Origin: Rhizobium binae
GTDB taxonomy: Bacteria > Pseudomonadota > Alphaproteobacteria > Rhizobiales > Rhizobiaceae
Assembly (NCBI RefSeq): GCF_017357225.1
Contig: NZ_CP071605.1
Coordinates: 434,001-498,000, forward strand
Direction: 5' to 3'
Length of the DNA stretch: 64,000 nt
Shown here: piece by piece, positions 44,532 through 51,921 of the stretch
Layout: every line of letters starts with the position of its first letter
Numbering within the stretch: the stretch's first letter is position 1
Translations under genes and position numbers: made by a program
Notes under the pieces: generated by a model
What the model saw: only the letters and a program-made list of their open reading frames with translations
Databases searched by the model: none
Told to the model about the DNA's origin: nothing

Positions 44532-46172
44532 TCATTCGGCGTGCGGAGCCGGATGAATGAAAGGCCAGGGGCTCGCCTCTGATCCCCTATCGATAGGGAC
44601 CTCGATGAGCACGGGCTCATCGAGCGCGAGCGCCTTCTCCAGCACCACACGCAATTCGCCAGGGCTCGCCACCTTGAAGGACCGGACGCTAAAGCTCTCG
44701 CCGAGAGCGACGAAATCCGGATTAACGAGTTCCGAGCCGAGATAGCGGCCTTTGTAAGTCTGCTTCTGATCGCGCAGCACATTGCCGTAGGCGGAATTGT
44801 TGAAAACGATGGCGACGACAGCAATCTTGTGCTGCACGGCGGTGGCAAGCTCCTGAACGCCGAACATGAAGCCGCCGTCACCGGAAACGGAGATAACCGC
44901 CTTATCGGGATTGGCGACTTTTACGCCGAGCGCCGTGTTGAAGCCGAAACCGAGATTGTCCTGATAGCCGCATGTTACATATTGGCGCGGGCCGTAGACC
45001 GGGAAAGCAAATCGGGCAGTGAAGCCCATCTGGCTGATTTCCTCGACGAAGAAGCCGTCTCTCGGCAGCGCATCGCGGATGGCATCGAGATAAGCGAGCT
45101 GCGGCTGCACCGCCTGAAAACGAGAGCGGGCGTCTTCATTCAGCCCGGCAAATTCGCGTGTCCTATCTTCGCGGCTGGCGCCTGCCAGCGCATCGATCAG
45201 CGCCCGCGTTCCATCTCCCGCATCCGCGACGATGCCGACATCGGGCTTGAGACGCACCATCTCGGTCGGGTCGATATCGATGCGGATGATCTTGAGGCCC
45301 TTGGGAAGCCACTTCCACCGCATGAACTGCAATTCGAGCCGGCTGCCGATCCCGATCAGCACGTCGACCTTCTTCCAATATTCATAGGCGGCGACGAAAT
45401 TCAGGTAGTTCGGATGATCGTCGGCGACGATCCCCTTGCCAGAGCGGTGGGAGGTGACCGGCGCCTGCAAGAGCTCCGAAAGCGTGGCGATCTCGGCGCC
45501 AGCATCCGCCGCGCCGCCGCCGACCATGATCATCGGATTCCGAGCGCCTGAAATCAGCGCCGCCGCGGCGGCGATCTGATCGGGATTGACGGCGGGATGA
45601 GCGGCTCTCGTGCCGAGGGGTAGATCGGTTTCCGGGCCGGATTGTCCGAACACATCCCACGGGGCTTCGACTGCTCCCGGACCCTGGCGGCCGGAGAGCA
45701 TTTTGCCGATCACCTCTGATAGAACCGGACCGGCCTCGGACTGGTGGTTGATGCGCTCCGCCCTCTTGGTGATCCCGCGCATCGTCGCGAGCTGGTCCGG
45801 CAGTTCGTGCAGCTGTCCTCTTCCTTGCCCGATCAGGTGCGACATGATGTTGCCGGTGACGCAGAGCACGGGCGCGTTGGCGCCGTATGCGGTGCAAAGC
45901 GCCGCGCCGGAATTGAGGACCCCGGGGCCGGGGACAACTGTATAGGCACCAACCCGGCCGGTAGACTTCGCATAGCCGTAGGCCATATAAGCGGCACCCT
46001 GTTCGTGCCTTGTATGGATGAAGCGAATCTTGTCACCGGCGCCGTAAAGCGCGTCATTGAAGTCATACATGTGGGCGCCCGGAATGCCGAAGACCGTGTC
46101 GATCCCATGGGCGACAAGCGAACGGGTTATCGCCTGGCCGGTCGTTTCTTTCCTGCTCATTTGGAAATCCAA
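44532..46172 (-). CDS. thiamine-diphosphate-dependent enzyme, acetolactate-synthase-like
   Basis: A 546-residue ThDP enzyme of the acetolactate synthase/2-oxoacid decarboxylase fold. The N-terminal domain has the activating Glu in THTRHEQGAAYMAYGYA-type context (here HTRHEQGAAYMAYG). The middle domain lacks a clear FAD-binding pattern. The C-terminal domain shows the ThDP/Mg motif GDGGFMFGVQELATAVQ ending in FNNSAYGN. It lies 19 bp downstream of an aromatic-type aminotransferase gene, so a role in decarboxylating or joining the resulting 2-oxo acid (for example indolepyruvate or phenylpyruvate) is possible. A true acetolactate synthase role is less likely because no small subunit is present. 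Substrate unproven. Confidence 0.85.
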   Translation of the reverse strand: MDFQMSRKETTGQAITRSLVAHGIDTVFGIPGAHMYDFNDALYGAGDKIRFIHTRHEQGAAYMAYGYAKSTGRVGAYTVVPGPGVLNSGAALCTAYGANAPVLCVTGNIMSHLIGQGRGQLHELPDQLATMRGITKRAERINHQSEAGPVLSEVIGKMLSGRQGPGAVEAPWDVFGQSGPETDLPLGTRAAHPAVNPDQIAAAAALISGARNPMIMVGGGAADAGAEIATLSELLQAPVTSHRSGKGIVADDHPNYLNFVAAYEYWKKVDVLIGIGSRLELQFMRWKWLPKGLKIIRIDIDPTEMVRLKPDVGIVADAGDGTRALIDALAGASREDRTREFAGLNEDARSRFQAVQPQLAYLDAIRDALPRDGFFVEEISQMGFTARFAFPVYGPRQYVTCGYQDNLGFGFNTALGVKVANPDKAVISVSGDGGFMFGVQELATAVQHKIAVVAIVFNNSAYGNVLRDQKQTYKGRYLGSELVNPDFVALGESFSVRSFKVASPGELRVVLEKALALDEPVLIEVPIDRGSEASPWPFIHPAPHAE

Positions 46173-46191
46173 TGGCTTGAGTTCGGTTATG

Positions 46192-47373
46192 TCACTGTAG
46201 CTTCAAGCAACCTTCGGCTCGAAGTGCGGCGACGATGGCACCGGCGTCGGACGGCTGCATGCCGGCAAGGTTCATGCGGCCGGAATCGGCCATGTAGATG
46301 CCATGCGTGGCGCGAAGTGCCGCCGCCGTTTCCCTGGACATGGAGAGATTGGAGAACAGGCCGCGCTGGCGGCTGATGAAGGCGAGATCGGGTGCGGCGG
46401 CGGCGAGCGCCGCCCGATTGCCGTTGATGCGCTCGCACATCTCCTCGAGTTCGGCGCGCCACATTGCCGACATCTCGGCGCTTTCGAGAATGGTCCTGAC
46501 GATCGCCGCGCCATGATCCGGCGGCATCGACCAGTTGACGCGGGCCAGTGCGGCCATGTTGCTTTCGGCCTTCCCGATGTCATCGGCATTGCGGGTCATG
46601 ACATAGAGCGCGCCGACGCGCTCGCGATAGAGGCCGAAATTCTTGTCACAGGAATAGGCGATCAGCGCCTCGTCGACGGCTTCGAGGATCATGCGTGTCG
46701 GCGCTGCATCCTGTTCGAGGCCGTCGCCGAGCCCCTGATAGGCAAGATCGATGAACGGCACGAGCTTGTGCGCGACGAGGAGCTCGGCAATCCGCCGCCA
46801 CTCTTCCGTGGTGAAATCGATGCCTGTCGGATTGTGGCAACAACCGTGAAGGAGCACGACATCGCCCGGATTGGCGAATGACAGGGCCTCTACCACGCTT
46901 TCGATTTTCACCTGCTGCGACGCGAGGTCGACGAATGGATATTCCTTTACAGCCAGTCGCGCCGAACCGAAGATCGGGGCGTGGTTGGGCCAGCTCGGCG
47001 TGCCCAGCAGAACCTTCGCCAATGGATTTGCCACCTGGACGAGTTCCGCACCGAGACGCAGCGCGCCGCTGCCGCCCGGCGTCTGGATGCCGACAAGACG
47101 CTCACCGAAAGCCGGCGACTTTCCGAAGATGATCGGCTGCAGGAGACGGACGAATTGCAGATCGCCCTCCGGGCCGAGATATTTCTTGCTGTCCTGCGTT
47201 TCCAGAAGGAACTGCTCCGCCGCCTTCACGGCCCGCATGACAGGCGTGCGGCCCATCGCGTCGCTATAGACGCCGACGCCGAGGTCGATCTTTCCGGCGC
47301 GCTCGTCGGCCTGGAAAGCCTTGATGAGGGCAAGCAGGCTGTCTGCCGGCCGGGTCTTCAGTTGTTCAAACAC
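46192..47373 (-). CDS. aspartate/aromatic amino acid aminotransferase (class I, PLP)
   Basis: A 393-residue class-I aminotransferase of the AspC/TyrB subgroup. The N-terminus FEQLKTRPADSLLALIKAF and DLGVGVYSD are typical of this subgroup. Further motifs are the cofactor-binding TPGGSGALRLG, GCCHNPTGID and FIDLAYQGLGDGLE. The PLP lysine is Lys244 in SCDKNFGLYRERVGAL. Closest in pattern to rhizobial tyrosine/aromatic aminotransferases. It starts an operon with the ThDP enzyme and is divergent from an AsnC regulator across 149 bp bearing a clear operator. Confidence 0.92.
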   Translation of the reverse strand: MFEQLKTRPADSLLALIKAFQADERAGKIDLGVGVYSDAMGRTPVMRAVKAAEQFLLETQDSKKYLGPEGDLQFVRLLQPIIFGKSPAFGERLVGIQTPGGSGALRLGAELVQVANPLAKVLLGTPSWPNHAPIFGSARLAVKEYPFVDLASQQVKIESVVEALSFANPGDVVLLHGCCHNPTGIDFTTEEWRRIAELLVAHKLVPFIDLAYQGLGDGLEQDAAPTRMILEAVDEALIAYSCDKNFGLYRERVGALYVMTRNADDIGKAESNMAALARVNWSMPPDHGAAIVRTILESAEMSAMWRAELEEMCERINGNRAALAAAAPDLAFISRQRGLFSNLSMSRETAAALRATHGIYMADSGRMNLAGMQPSDAGAIVAALRAEGCLKLQ

Positions 47374-47424
47374 AGGTCCACCTCCGTTTTATCTCTCATC
47401 GGAGACTAACGGAACTCAGGCGGC

Positions 47425-47503
47425 GAATTTCTGCGATTATCCTCCTTCACCGGCAAAATTATGCAGATAATCGGCGCGGCATCGGTATAATGCGCAGAAA
47501 TTC
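47425..47503. promoter_or_regulatory. AsnC/Lrp operator in the divergent control region
   Basis: GAATTTCTGCGATTAT (47425-47440) and ATAATGCGCAGAAATTC (47487-47503) are inverted copies differing by one inserted base. Midway lies a third related, self-palindromic site, ATTATGCAGATAAT (47458-47471). The three sites repeat ATAAT and GCAGA elements at 30-33 bp steps, about three helical turns, as expected for a multimeric Lrp/AsnC protein. Confidence 0.75.
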
Positions 47504-47522
47504 ACCGTCCGAGGGCCCGGCC

Positions 47523-47990
47523 ATGCTTGACCAGTTCGACATCAAACTCCTTGCCGCTCTCCAGCAAAACAGCGAGATGACGCAGAGCGAGTTGTCTCAG
47601 AAGGTCAATCTCTCTGCGACCCAATGCGCACGCCGCCTCGAAAGGCTGCGCAATGAGCAATATATCCAGAGCGTCGTGGCTATTCTCAACCCCGCAAAAC
47701 TGGGTTTCAGCGTCGTCGCCCATACGCTCGTCAGTCTGCGTGCGCATACGGAAGGCGGAAATGAGCGGCTCCATCGCTTCATCGAGACCGCACCGGAAAT
47801 CCTGGAATGCTATTCGCAGACGGGTGACGCCGATTTTCTGATGAAGGTCATGACGCGCGACCTCGACCATCTCAGCCAATTTCTCGAACGCATGATCCGG
47901 GTCACCGACAATCTGGCCTCGGTCAAGTCGAGCATCGTGCTGAAGACGATCAAGAAGACGACCGCTCTGCCGCTGCAGATCGTGACGTGA
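47523..47990 (+). CDS. Lrp/AsnC-family transcriptional regulator
   Basis: A 155-residue feast/famine regulator. The N-terminal winged helix (about 1-60) reads LDQFDIKLLAALQQNSEMTQSELSQKVNLSATQCARRLERLR. The C-terminal RAM/AsnC ligand domain has VVAHTLVSLRAH and ECYSQTGDADFLMKVMTRDL. The ATG at 47523 matches the family start; an upstream ATG at 47490 would lie inside the operator. It most likely controls the divergent aminotransferase/ThDP operon in response to an aromatic or other amino acid (inference). Confidence 0.93.
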   Translation: MLDQFDIKLLAALQQNSEMTQSELSQKVNLSATQCARRLERLRNEQYIQSVVAILNPAKLGFSVVAHTLVSLRAHTEGGNERLHRFIETAPEILECYSQTGDADFLMKVMTRDLDHLSQFLERMIRVTDNLASVKSSIVLKTIKKTTALPLQIVT

Positions 47991-48013
47991 GACGTCGTGT
48001 GGTTCCGGCCGCC

Positions 48014-48775
48014 TCATCTGAGATAATGGATGTGCGGGCGCGAATGATAGGGGGAGGCCTCGACGCGCGCCTCGATGGAAAAGACGTCGCGCAACAGGCT
48101 TTCGCTCAGCACGTCGTGGGGCGCGCCGGAGGCGACGATCTTGCCCTGTTGCATGATGATCAGCGCATCGCAGAACATGGAGGCATGGTTGAGATCGTGC
48201 AGGGCGACGATGCTGGTGATCGGCAGTTCCGAGACGAGCCGCATCAGACCGATCTGGTGCTGGATGTCGAGATGGTTTGTGGGTTCGTCGAGGATTAGCT
48301 CCTGCGGCGACTGGGCGAGCGCCCTGGCGATATGGGTGCGCTGCTTTTCGCCGCCCGACAGGCTCTGCCAGCGGTCGTTGCGCTTCTCCGCCACGCCGGC
48401 GCGGGCAAGCGCCCCTTCGACCGCCTCTTCGTCCGCGTTGGTCCAGCCGGAAAACATGGAGCGGTGCGGGAAGCGGCCGAGCTTGACGACGTCGATGACC
48501 TTCAGATTGGCATTGGTCGTGGCATGCTGCTCGACAAAGGCGATGCGCCGGGCGATCGAGCGACGGCTGATCTTGCCGATATCATCGCGGTCGAGCGTGA
48601 CGCGGCCGGAATGCGGACGCCTGAGGCCGGCGAGAAGCCGCAGCAGCGAGGTCTTCCCGGAGCCGTTCGGCCCGAGCAGGCCGAGCATCCGGCCGGGTTG
48701 AGCCTCCATGGAAACGCTGTCCAGGATGGTCTTCCTGCCAATTTTCCAGGTGAGGTTGTCGGCCTTGATGCTCAT
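48014..48775 (-). CDS. ABC transporter ATP-binding protein, FecE/BtuD type
   Basis: A 253-residue ATPase of the iron-siderophore/vitamin B12 importer group. Walker A is GPNGSGKTS, the signature is LSGGEKQRTHIARAL, and Walker B is ELILDEPTNHLD followed by ALHDLNHA. It is the last gene of a three-gene unit (binding protein, permease, ATPase) and overlaps the permease gene by ATGA. It ends convergent to the AsnC gene. Confidence 0.94.
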   Translation of the reverse strand: MSIKADNLTWKIGRKTILDSVSMEAQPGRMLGLLGPNGSGKTSLLRLLAGLRRPHSGRVTLDRDDIGKISRRSIARRIAFVEQHATTNANLKVIDVVKLGRFPHRSMFSGWTNADEEAVEGALARAGVAEKRNDRWQSLSGGEKQRTHIARALAQSPQELILDEPTNHLDIQHQIGLMRLVSELPITSIVALHDLNHASMFCDALIIMQQGKIVASGAPHDVLSESLLRDVFSIEARVEASPYHSRPHIHYLR

Positions 48776-49812
48776 GACGCGCGCTGAAACCGGTAAAGGA
48801 TGATCGAGAAGAAGGGAACGCCAACCAGCGCCGTGACGACGCCGATCGGCAGGATCTGGCCGGGAATGAGGGCGCGCGCGGCAATATCGGCGAACACCAT
48901 GAAAATCGCCCCTGATATGGCGCAGGCCGGCAGGAGGCGGATATGGAGCGGCCCTATGACGAAGCGGGCGACATGCGGCACGACAAGTCCGACGAAACCG
49001 ATCGAGCCGACCATGCTGACGATCGTTGCCGTCATCATCGCGGTCAGTGCGAAGAGCGCCATGCGGATGCGGCCGACATTGACGCCGAGCGAGGAGGCGG
49101 CTTCGTCGCCGAAGGCGAAGGCGTCGAGCACGCGGGCATAGAACAGACAGGCGACGAGGCCGAGGCCGACGACGATCGAGACCAGCGCGAATTCCGGCCA
49201 GCGCACGCCGCCGAAACTGCCGAGCAGCCAGAACATGACGTCGCGGGCCTGCTGCGCATTGGCCGAGGTGGTGACGATATAGGAGGTCGAAGCGTTGAAG
49301 AGCTGCGATGCGGCGACACCGGCGAGGATGGTGCGGTCCGCGCCGCCGCGCGTACCGTTCGAGAGCAGCGCCACGAAGAAGAAGGCCGCGAAGGCGCCGG
49401 CAAAGGCGCCTGCCGACAGCGACACCGCGCCGGCGCCGAGGCCGAGGATGACGATCGCGACGGCGCCGGTGGAGGCGCCTGCGGAGATACCGAGCACATA
49501 GGGTTCGGCGAGCGGGTTGCGCAAGAGCGACTGCATGACGGCGCCCGACAGCGCCAGACCCGCGCCGCAGAAGGCGGCGACCAGCGCCCGGCTCAGACGA
49601 TAATCCCAGATGACCGTCTCGTGTATGCGGTTGAGCTTCACCGCGCTCCAGCCCAGCCTGTTGGTCACGGCCGAAAACGTGGTTGCGAACGGAATCGGCA
49701 GGTCGCCGATCCCGACGCTGACGCCGATGGCGACAGAGATGAGGCAGAGGGAAGCCAGAAGCAGTGCGGTGACCGCTCCCAGCTGCCGGAAGAGACGTCC
49801 CGCCTCGGTCAC
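48772..49812 (-). CDS. ABC transporter permease, FecCD/BtuC type
   Basis: A 346-residue membrane subunit with about ten spans. FecCD landmarks are DYRLSRALVAAFCGAGLALSG, LRNPLAEPYVLGISAGASTG, the cytoplasmic coupling loop near ASSLGVNVGRIR and VGLVVPHVARFVIG. It dimerises and imports a siderophore, haem, B12 or similar compound. It overlaps both neighbouring genes by 4 bp. Confidence 0.93.
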   Translation of the reverse strand: MTEAGRLFRQLGAVTALLLASLCLISVAIGVSVGIGDLPIPFATTFSAVTNRLGWSAVKLNRIHETVIWDYRLSRALVAAFCGAGLALSGAVMQSLLRNPLAEPYVLGISAGASTGAVAIVILGLGAGAVSLSAGAFAGAFAAFFFVALLSNGTRGGADRTILAGVAASQLFNASTSYIVTTSANAQQARDVMFWLLGSFGGVRWPEFALVSIVVGLGLVACLFYARVLDAFAFGDEAASSLGVNVGRIRMALFALTAMMTATIVSMVGSIGFVGLVVPHVARFVIGPLHIRLLPACAISGAIFMVFADIAARALIPGQILPIGVVTALVGVPFFSIILYRFQRAS

Positions 49813-50834
49813 TTCAGCAGACCGAGGGCCTTCAATTGCTCGGCCACCTGTTCGGCGCCGTAGATCGTGCGGATGGTCGGGTTCATGGCCTGGCCGTCCA
49901 TGACTACGAGCGCCTTATTCTTGACAGCAGGGATCTGGCTGACGGCCGGATCGGTGTTCAGGTACTTGATCTTGGCCTCGGGCTTGTCGAGCTCCCAGCG
50001 GTTGCGATCGAGGCTGGCGACGACGATGACGTCGGGATTGGCGGCGATGATGCCTTCCCAGCCGATGGTCGGCCATTCCGCTGCCGTGTCGATCGCATTG
50101 CGTCCACCGAGCAGGTCGGCGATGAAGCCGGAGGCGCTGTTCTTGCCGCCGACATAGGCGTCGGCCGACGGGCTGGGGCTGGAGAACCAGAAGACGTAGG
50201 ACAAATTCTGGCCGTCCTTGGCAATGTTTCCGCGCAGCTTGGCTTCACGCGCCTTGAAGTCGGCGATCAGCGCCTGGCCGCGGTCGGCGACGTCGAATAT
50301 CTGCGAGAGTTCGTCGATCTCCTTGTAGAGAAGATCCATGCTCCACAGCTCGCCGCGGCTGCCGTATTGATCCTCGACATCCCTGGTGCTGAGGCAGGTG
50401 CTGGGCGAGAGATAGGTGGCAACGCCGACCTTGTCGAAATCCTCGCGCTTGGCGATCTTGCTGTTCGGTCCGACGAGGCTCGGCAGGGCGACGGCCACGA
50501 AATCCGGATTTTCGGCGAGCATGGATTCGAAGGTCGGCATCTCGACGGTGAGAAGCTTGACCTTGGCATTGGCCTCAGCGAGCTGCGGCAAAACCTTGCT
50601 CGGCCAGAAGGCGGTGCCGACCATCTTGTCCTGAAGGCCTAGCAGCAGCAGGATTTCGGCGCTGTTCTGGCCCAGCCCGATCGCCCGCTCTGGCGCCTTC
50701 TTGAAGATCATCTCGGCGCCGCAATTCTCCAGTGTCAGCGGGTAGGCTGTCGAACCGGCAATTGACGGATTGGCGGCAAGGCCGATCAGGGCGGAGAGGC
50801 CGCAGGCGGCCAGAAGCGATTTAAAGCTTGTCAC
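49809..50834 (-). CDS. ABC transporter substrate-binding protein, FecB/BtuF type
   Basis: A 341-residue periplasmic binding protein. The signal peptide (TSFKSLLAACGLSALIGLA, cleaved near SIAG) precedes a two-lobe class-III fold joined by a long helix. Motifs are KKAPERAIGLGQNSAEILLLLGL, the NPDFVAVALPS strand and NPDVIVVASLDRNRW. GTG 50834 fits the signal peptide, while longer frames add an improbable N-terminus. No classical iron-responsive or cobalamin riboswitch element was recognised upstream, so the substrate (ferric siderophore versus corrinoid) stays open. Confidence 0.88.
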   Translation of the reverse strand: MTSFKSLLAACGLSALIGLAANPSIAGSTAYPLTLENCGAEMIFKKAPERAIGLGQNSAEILLLLGLQDKMVGTAFWPSKVLPQLAEANAKVKLLTVEMPTFESMLAENPDFVAVALPSLVGPNSKIAKREDFDKVGVATYLSPSTCLSTRDVEDQYGSRGELWSMDLLYKEIDELSQIFDVADRGQALIADFKAREAKLRGNIAKDGQNLSYVFWFSSPSPSADAYVGGKNSASGFIADLLGGRNAIDTAAEWPTIGWEGIIAANPDVIVVASLDRNRWELDKPEAKIKYLNTDPAVSQIPAVKNKALVVMDGQAMNPTIRTIYGAEQVAEQLKALGLLK

Positions 50835-50994
50835 GATGAAATCCCGGTGCGTGAATATATGCGGCCGGGGTATAGCCACAGGAACGACCGGAAAACAAGA
50901 CAAAAAGGATCAACTTATCGCAAAAATCGACGGCACTGAACATTGCCGCCGGAACAGTGTTCGCCAGTGTCGAGCAAAAACCCTTCGAACATGA

Positions 50995-51276
50995 TCAGCT
51001 GAGCTTGCCCACAAGCCTGGCATAGTCCGAAAAAGTGGCGCCTTCGGCTTTTCCGCCGGCTTCGCCGGCAAGCTGCAGTACGCGGATCGGAAATAGGATT
51101 GCCGCCAAGTTGGCGCCGGACAGCTCGTGGTCGTCGTCTTCCTCAATCGCCTTTTGAGCTTTCGAGAGCGCGGCATCGATCTCGCCGCGCGTGAGCAGTT
51201 CCTTTTCCACGATGGCGTCGAATATCGAGGCCATCGCCATGATCAGGCCCTTGAGCTGCAGATTGGCGGTATTCAT
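50995..51276 (-). CDS. conserved hypothetical small protein (93 residues)
   Basis: A small, mostly helical, acidic protein (ELLTRGEIDAALSKAQKAIEE). It has no membrane span and no recognised domain. It lies 25 bp downstream of the 150-residue gene that has an EcfG-type promoter, so it is probably in the same stress-induced transcript (inference). The start is ATG; an internal Met at residue 13 is an alternative. Confidence 0.6.
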   Translation of the reverse strand: MNTANLQLKGLIMAMASIFDAIVEKELLTRGEIDAALSKAQKAIEEDDDHELSGANLAAILFPIRVLQLAGEAGGKAEGATFSDYARLVGKLS

Positions 51277-51301
51277 GAGAACTCCCAGGTGAAGAAAGGA
51301 C

Positions 51302-51754
51302 CTAGTCTGGCTCGACGGGCCGGATTGTTTCGACCGAGACCGTACCCTCGAGTATACCGCGCTTTATATCATGTCTGTTCCGATCGATCTCTATCACGGT
51401 GTAGAGTTTATCGTCGCGAAAGGCGCTAGCATTGGCGGTCGTGACGTCCTCGGCGGGCGCTGCATCGACTTCCATGAAATCGAGTTCTCGTGCGGCCGCG
51501 ACGATCCTGGCATCGCCTGGCGTTCGGGCGGCCACGACGATCGTGCCGTGATTGGTGGCATTGCCCCATCTGGGGTCATCGAGTTTGGCAATCGGTTCCA
51601 GCCGATAGATGTTGAGCACCTCGCCGCCGGCTTCTGGCGATGCCTCCGCGGCGGCATCCTGCATCTGCGCCTGGCTCTCGACCGACCGCCCAAAGGTCGT
51701 CGGGCTGGTCGCGTTGTTGATCTCGTCTTTGCCTGTCCTTGAGACGTTCGACAT
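51302..51754 (-). CDS. conserved hypothetical protein behind an EcfG promoter
   Basis: A 150-residue soluble protein. The N-terminal 50 residues are polar and probably disordered. The following part (LNIYRLEPIAKLDDPRWGNATNHGTIVVAARTPGDARIVAAARE) is a compact alpha/beta segment found in rhizobial hypothetical proteins. The ATG at 51754 follows AAGGAG at the right distance. It is transcribed from a match to the general-stress promoter consensus. Function unknown. Confidence 0.75.
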   Translation of the reverse strand: MSNVSRTGKDEINNATSPTTFGRSVESQAQMQDAAAEASPEAGGEVLNIYRLEPIAKLDDPRWGNATNHGTIVVAARTPGDARIVAAARELDFMEVDAAPAEDVTTANASAFRDDKLYTVIEIDRNRHDIKRGILEGTVSVETIRPVEPD

Positions 51755-51777
51755 GTCGCTCTCCTTGTCAGGGCGGA

Positions 51778-51803
51778 AACGACGGGCGGCGGGAAACTGT
51801 TCC
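51778..51803 (-). promoter_or_regulatory. EcfG (general stress response) promoter
   Basis: Read leftwards, GGAAC (51799-51803), a 17-bp spacer and CGTT (51778-51781) match the EcfG consensus exactly. It lies 24 bp upstream of the start codon of the 150-residue gene, leaving a leader with an AAGGAG ribosome site. Confidence 0.7.
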
Positions 51804-51921
51804 CGCGCAGGCAAAGTTTGGCCGTTGACATTGGGTTAGGCCTATCTCTGCAACCCTGCGGCACACCCATACCCTTTTTCCAGTCGAGCACTAATTACCC
51901 TCTGTCGAACAGGGGGATTTC

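Noticed and set aside
44532..46172. Anabolic acetolactate synthase (ilvB/ilvI)
   Set aside because: There is no small regulatory subunit and it is co-transcribed with an aromatic-type aminotransferase under an AsnC regulator, so a catabolic ThDP enzyme is more likely.
50835..50994. Possible cobalamin riboswitch or iron box upstream of the FecB/BtuF-type gene
   Set aside because: The gap is too short for a cobalamin riboswitch and no B12-box or known iron-responsive palindrome was seen.
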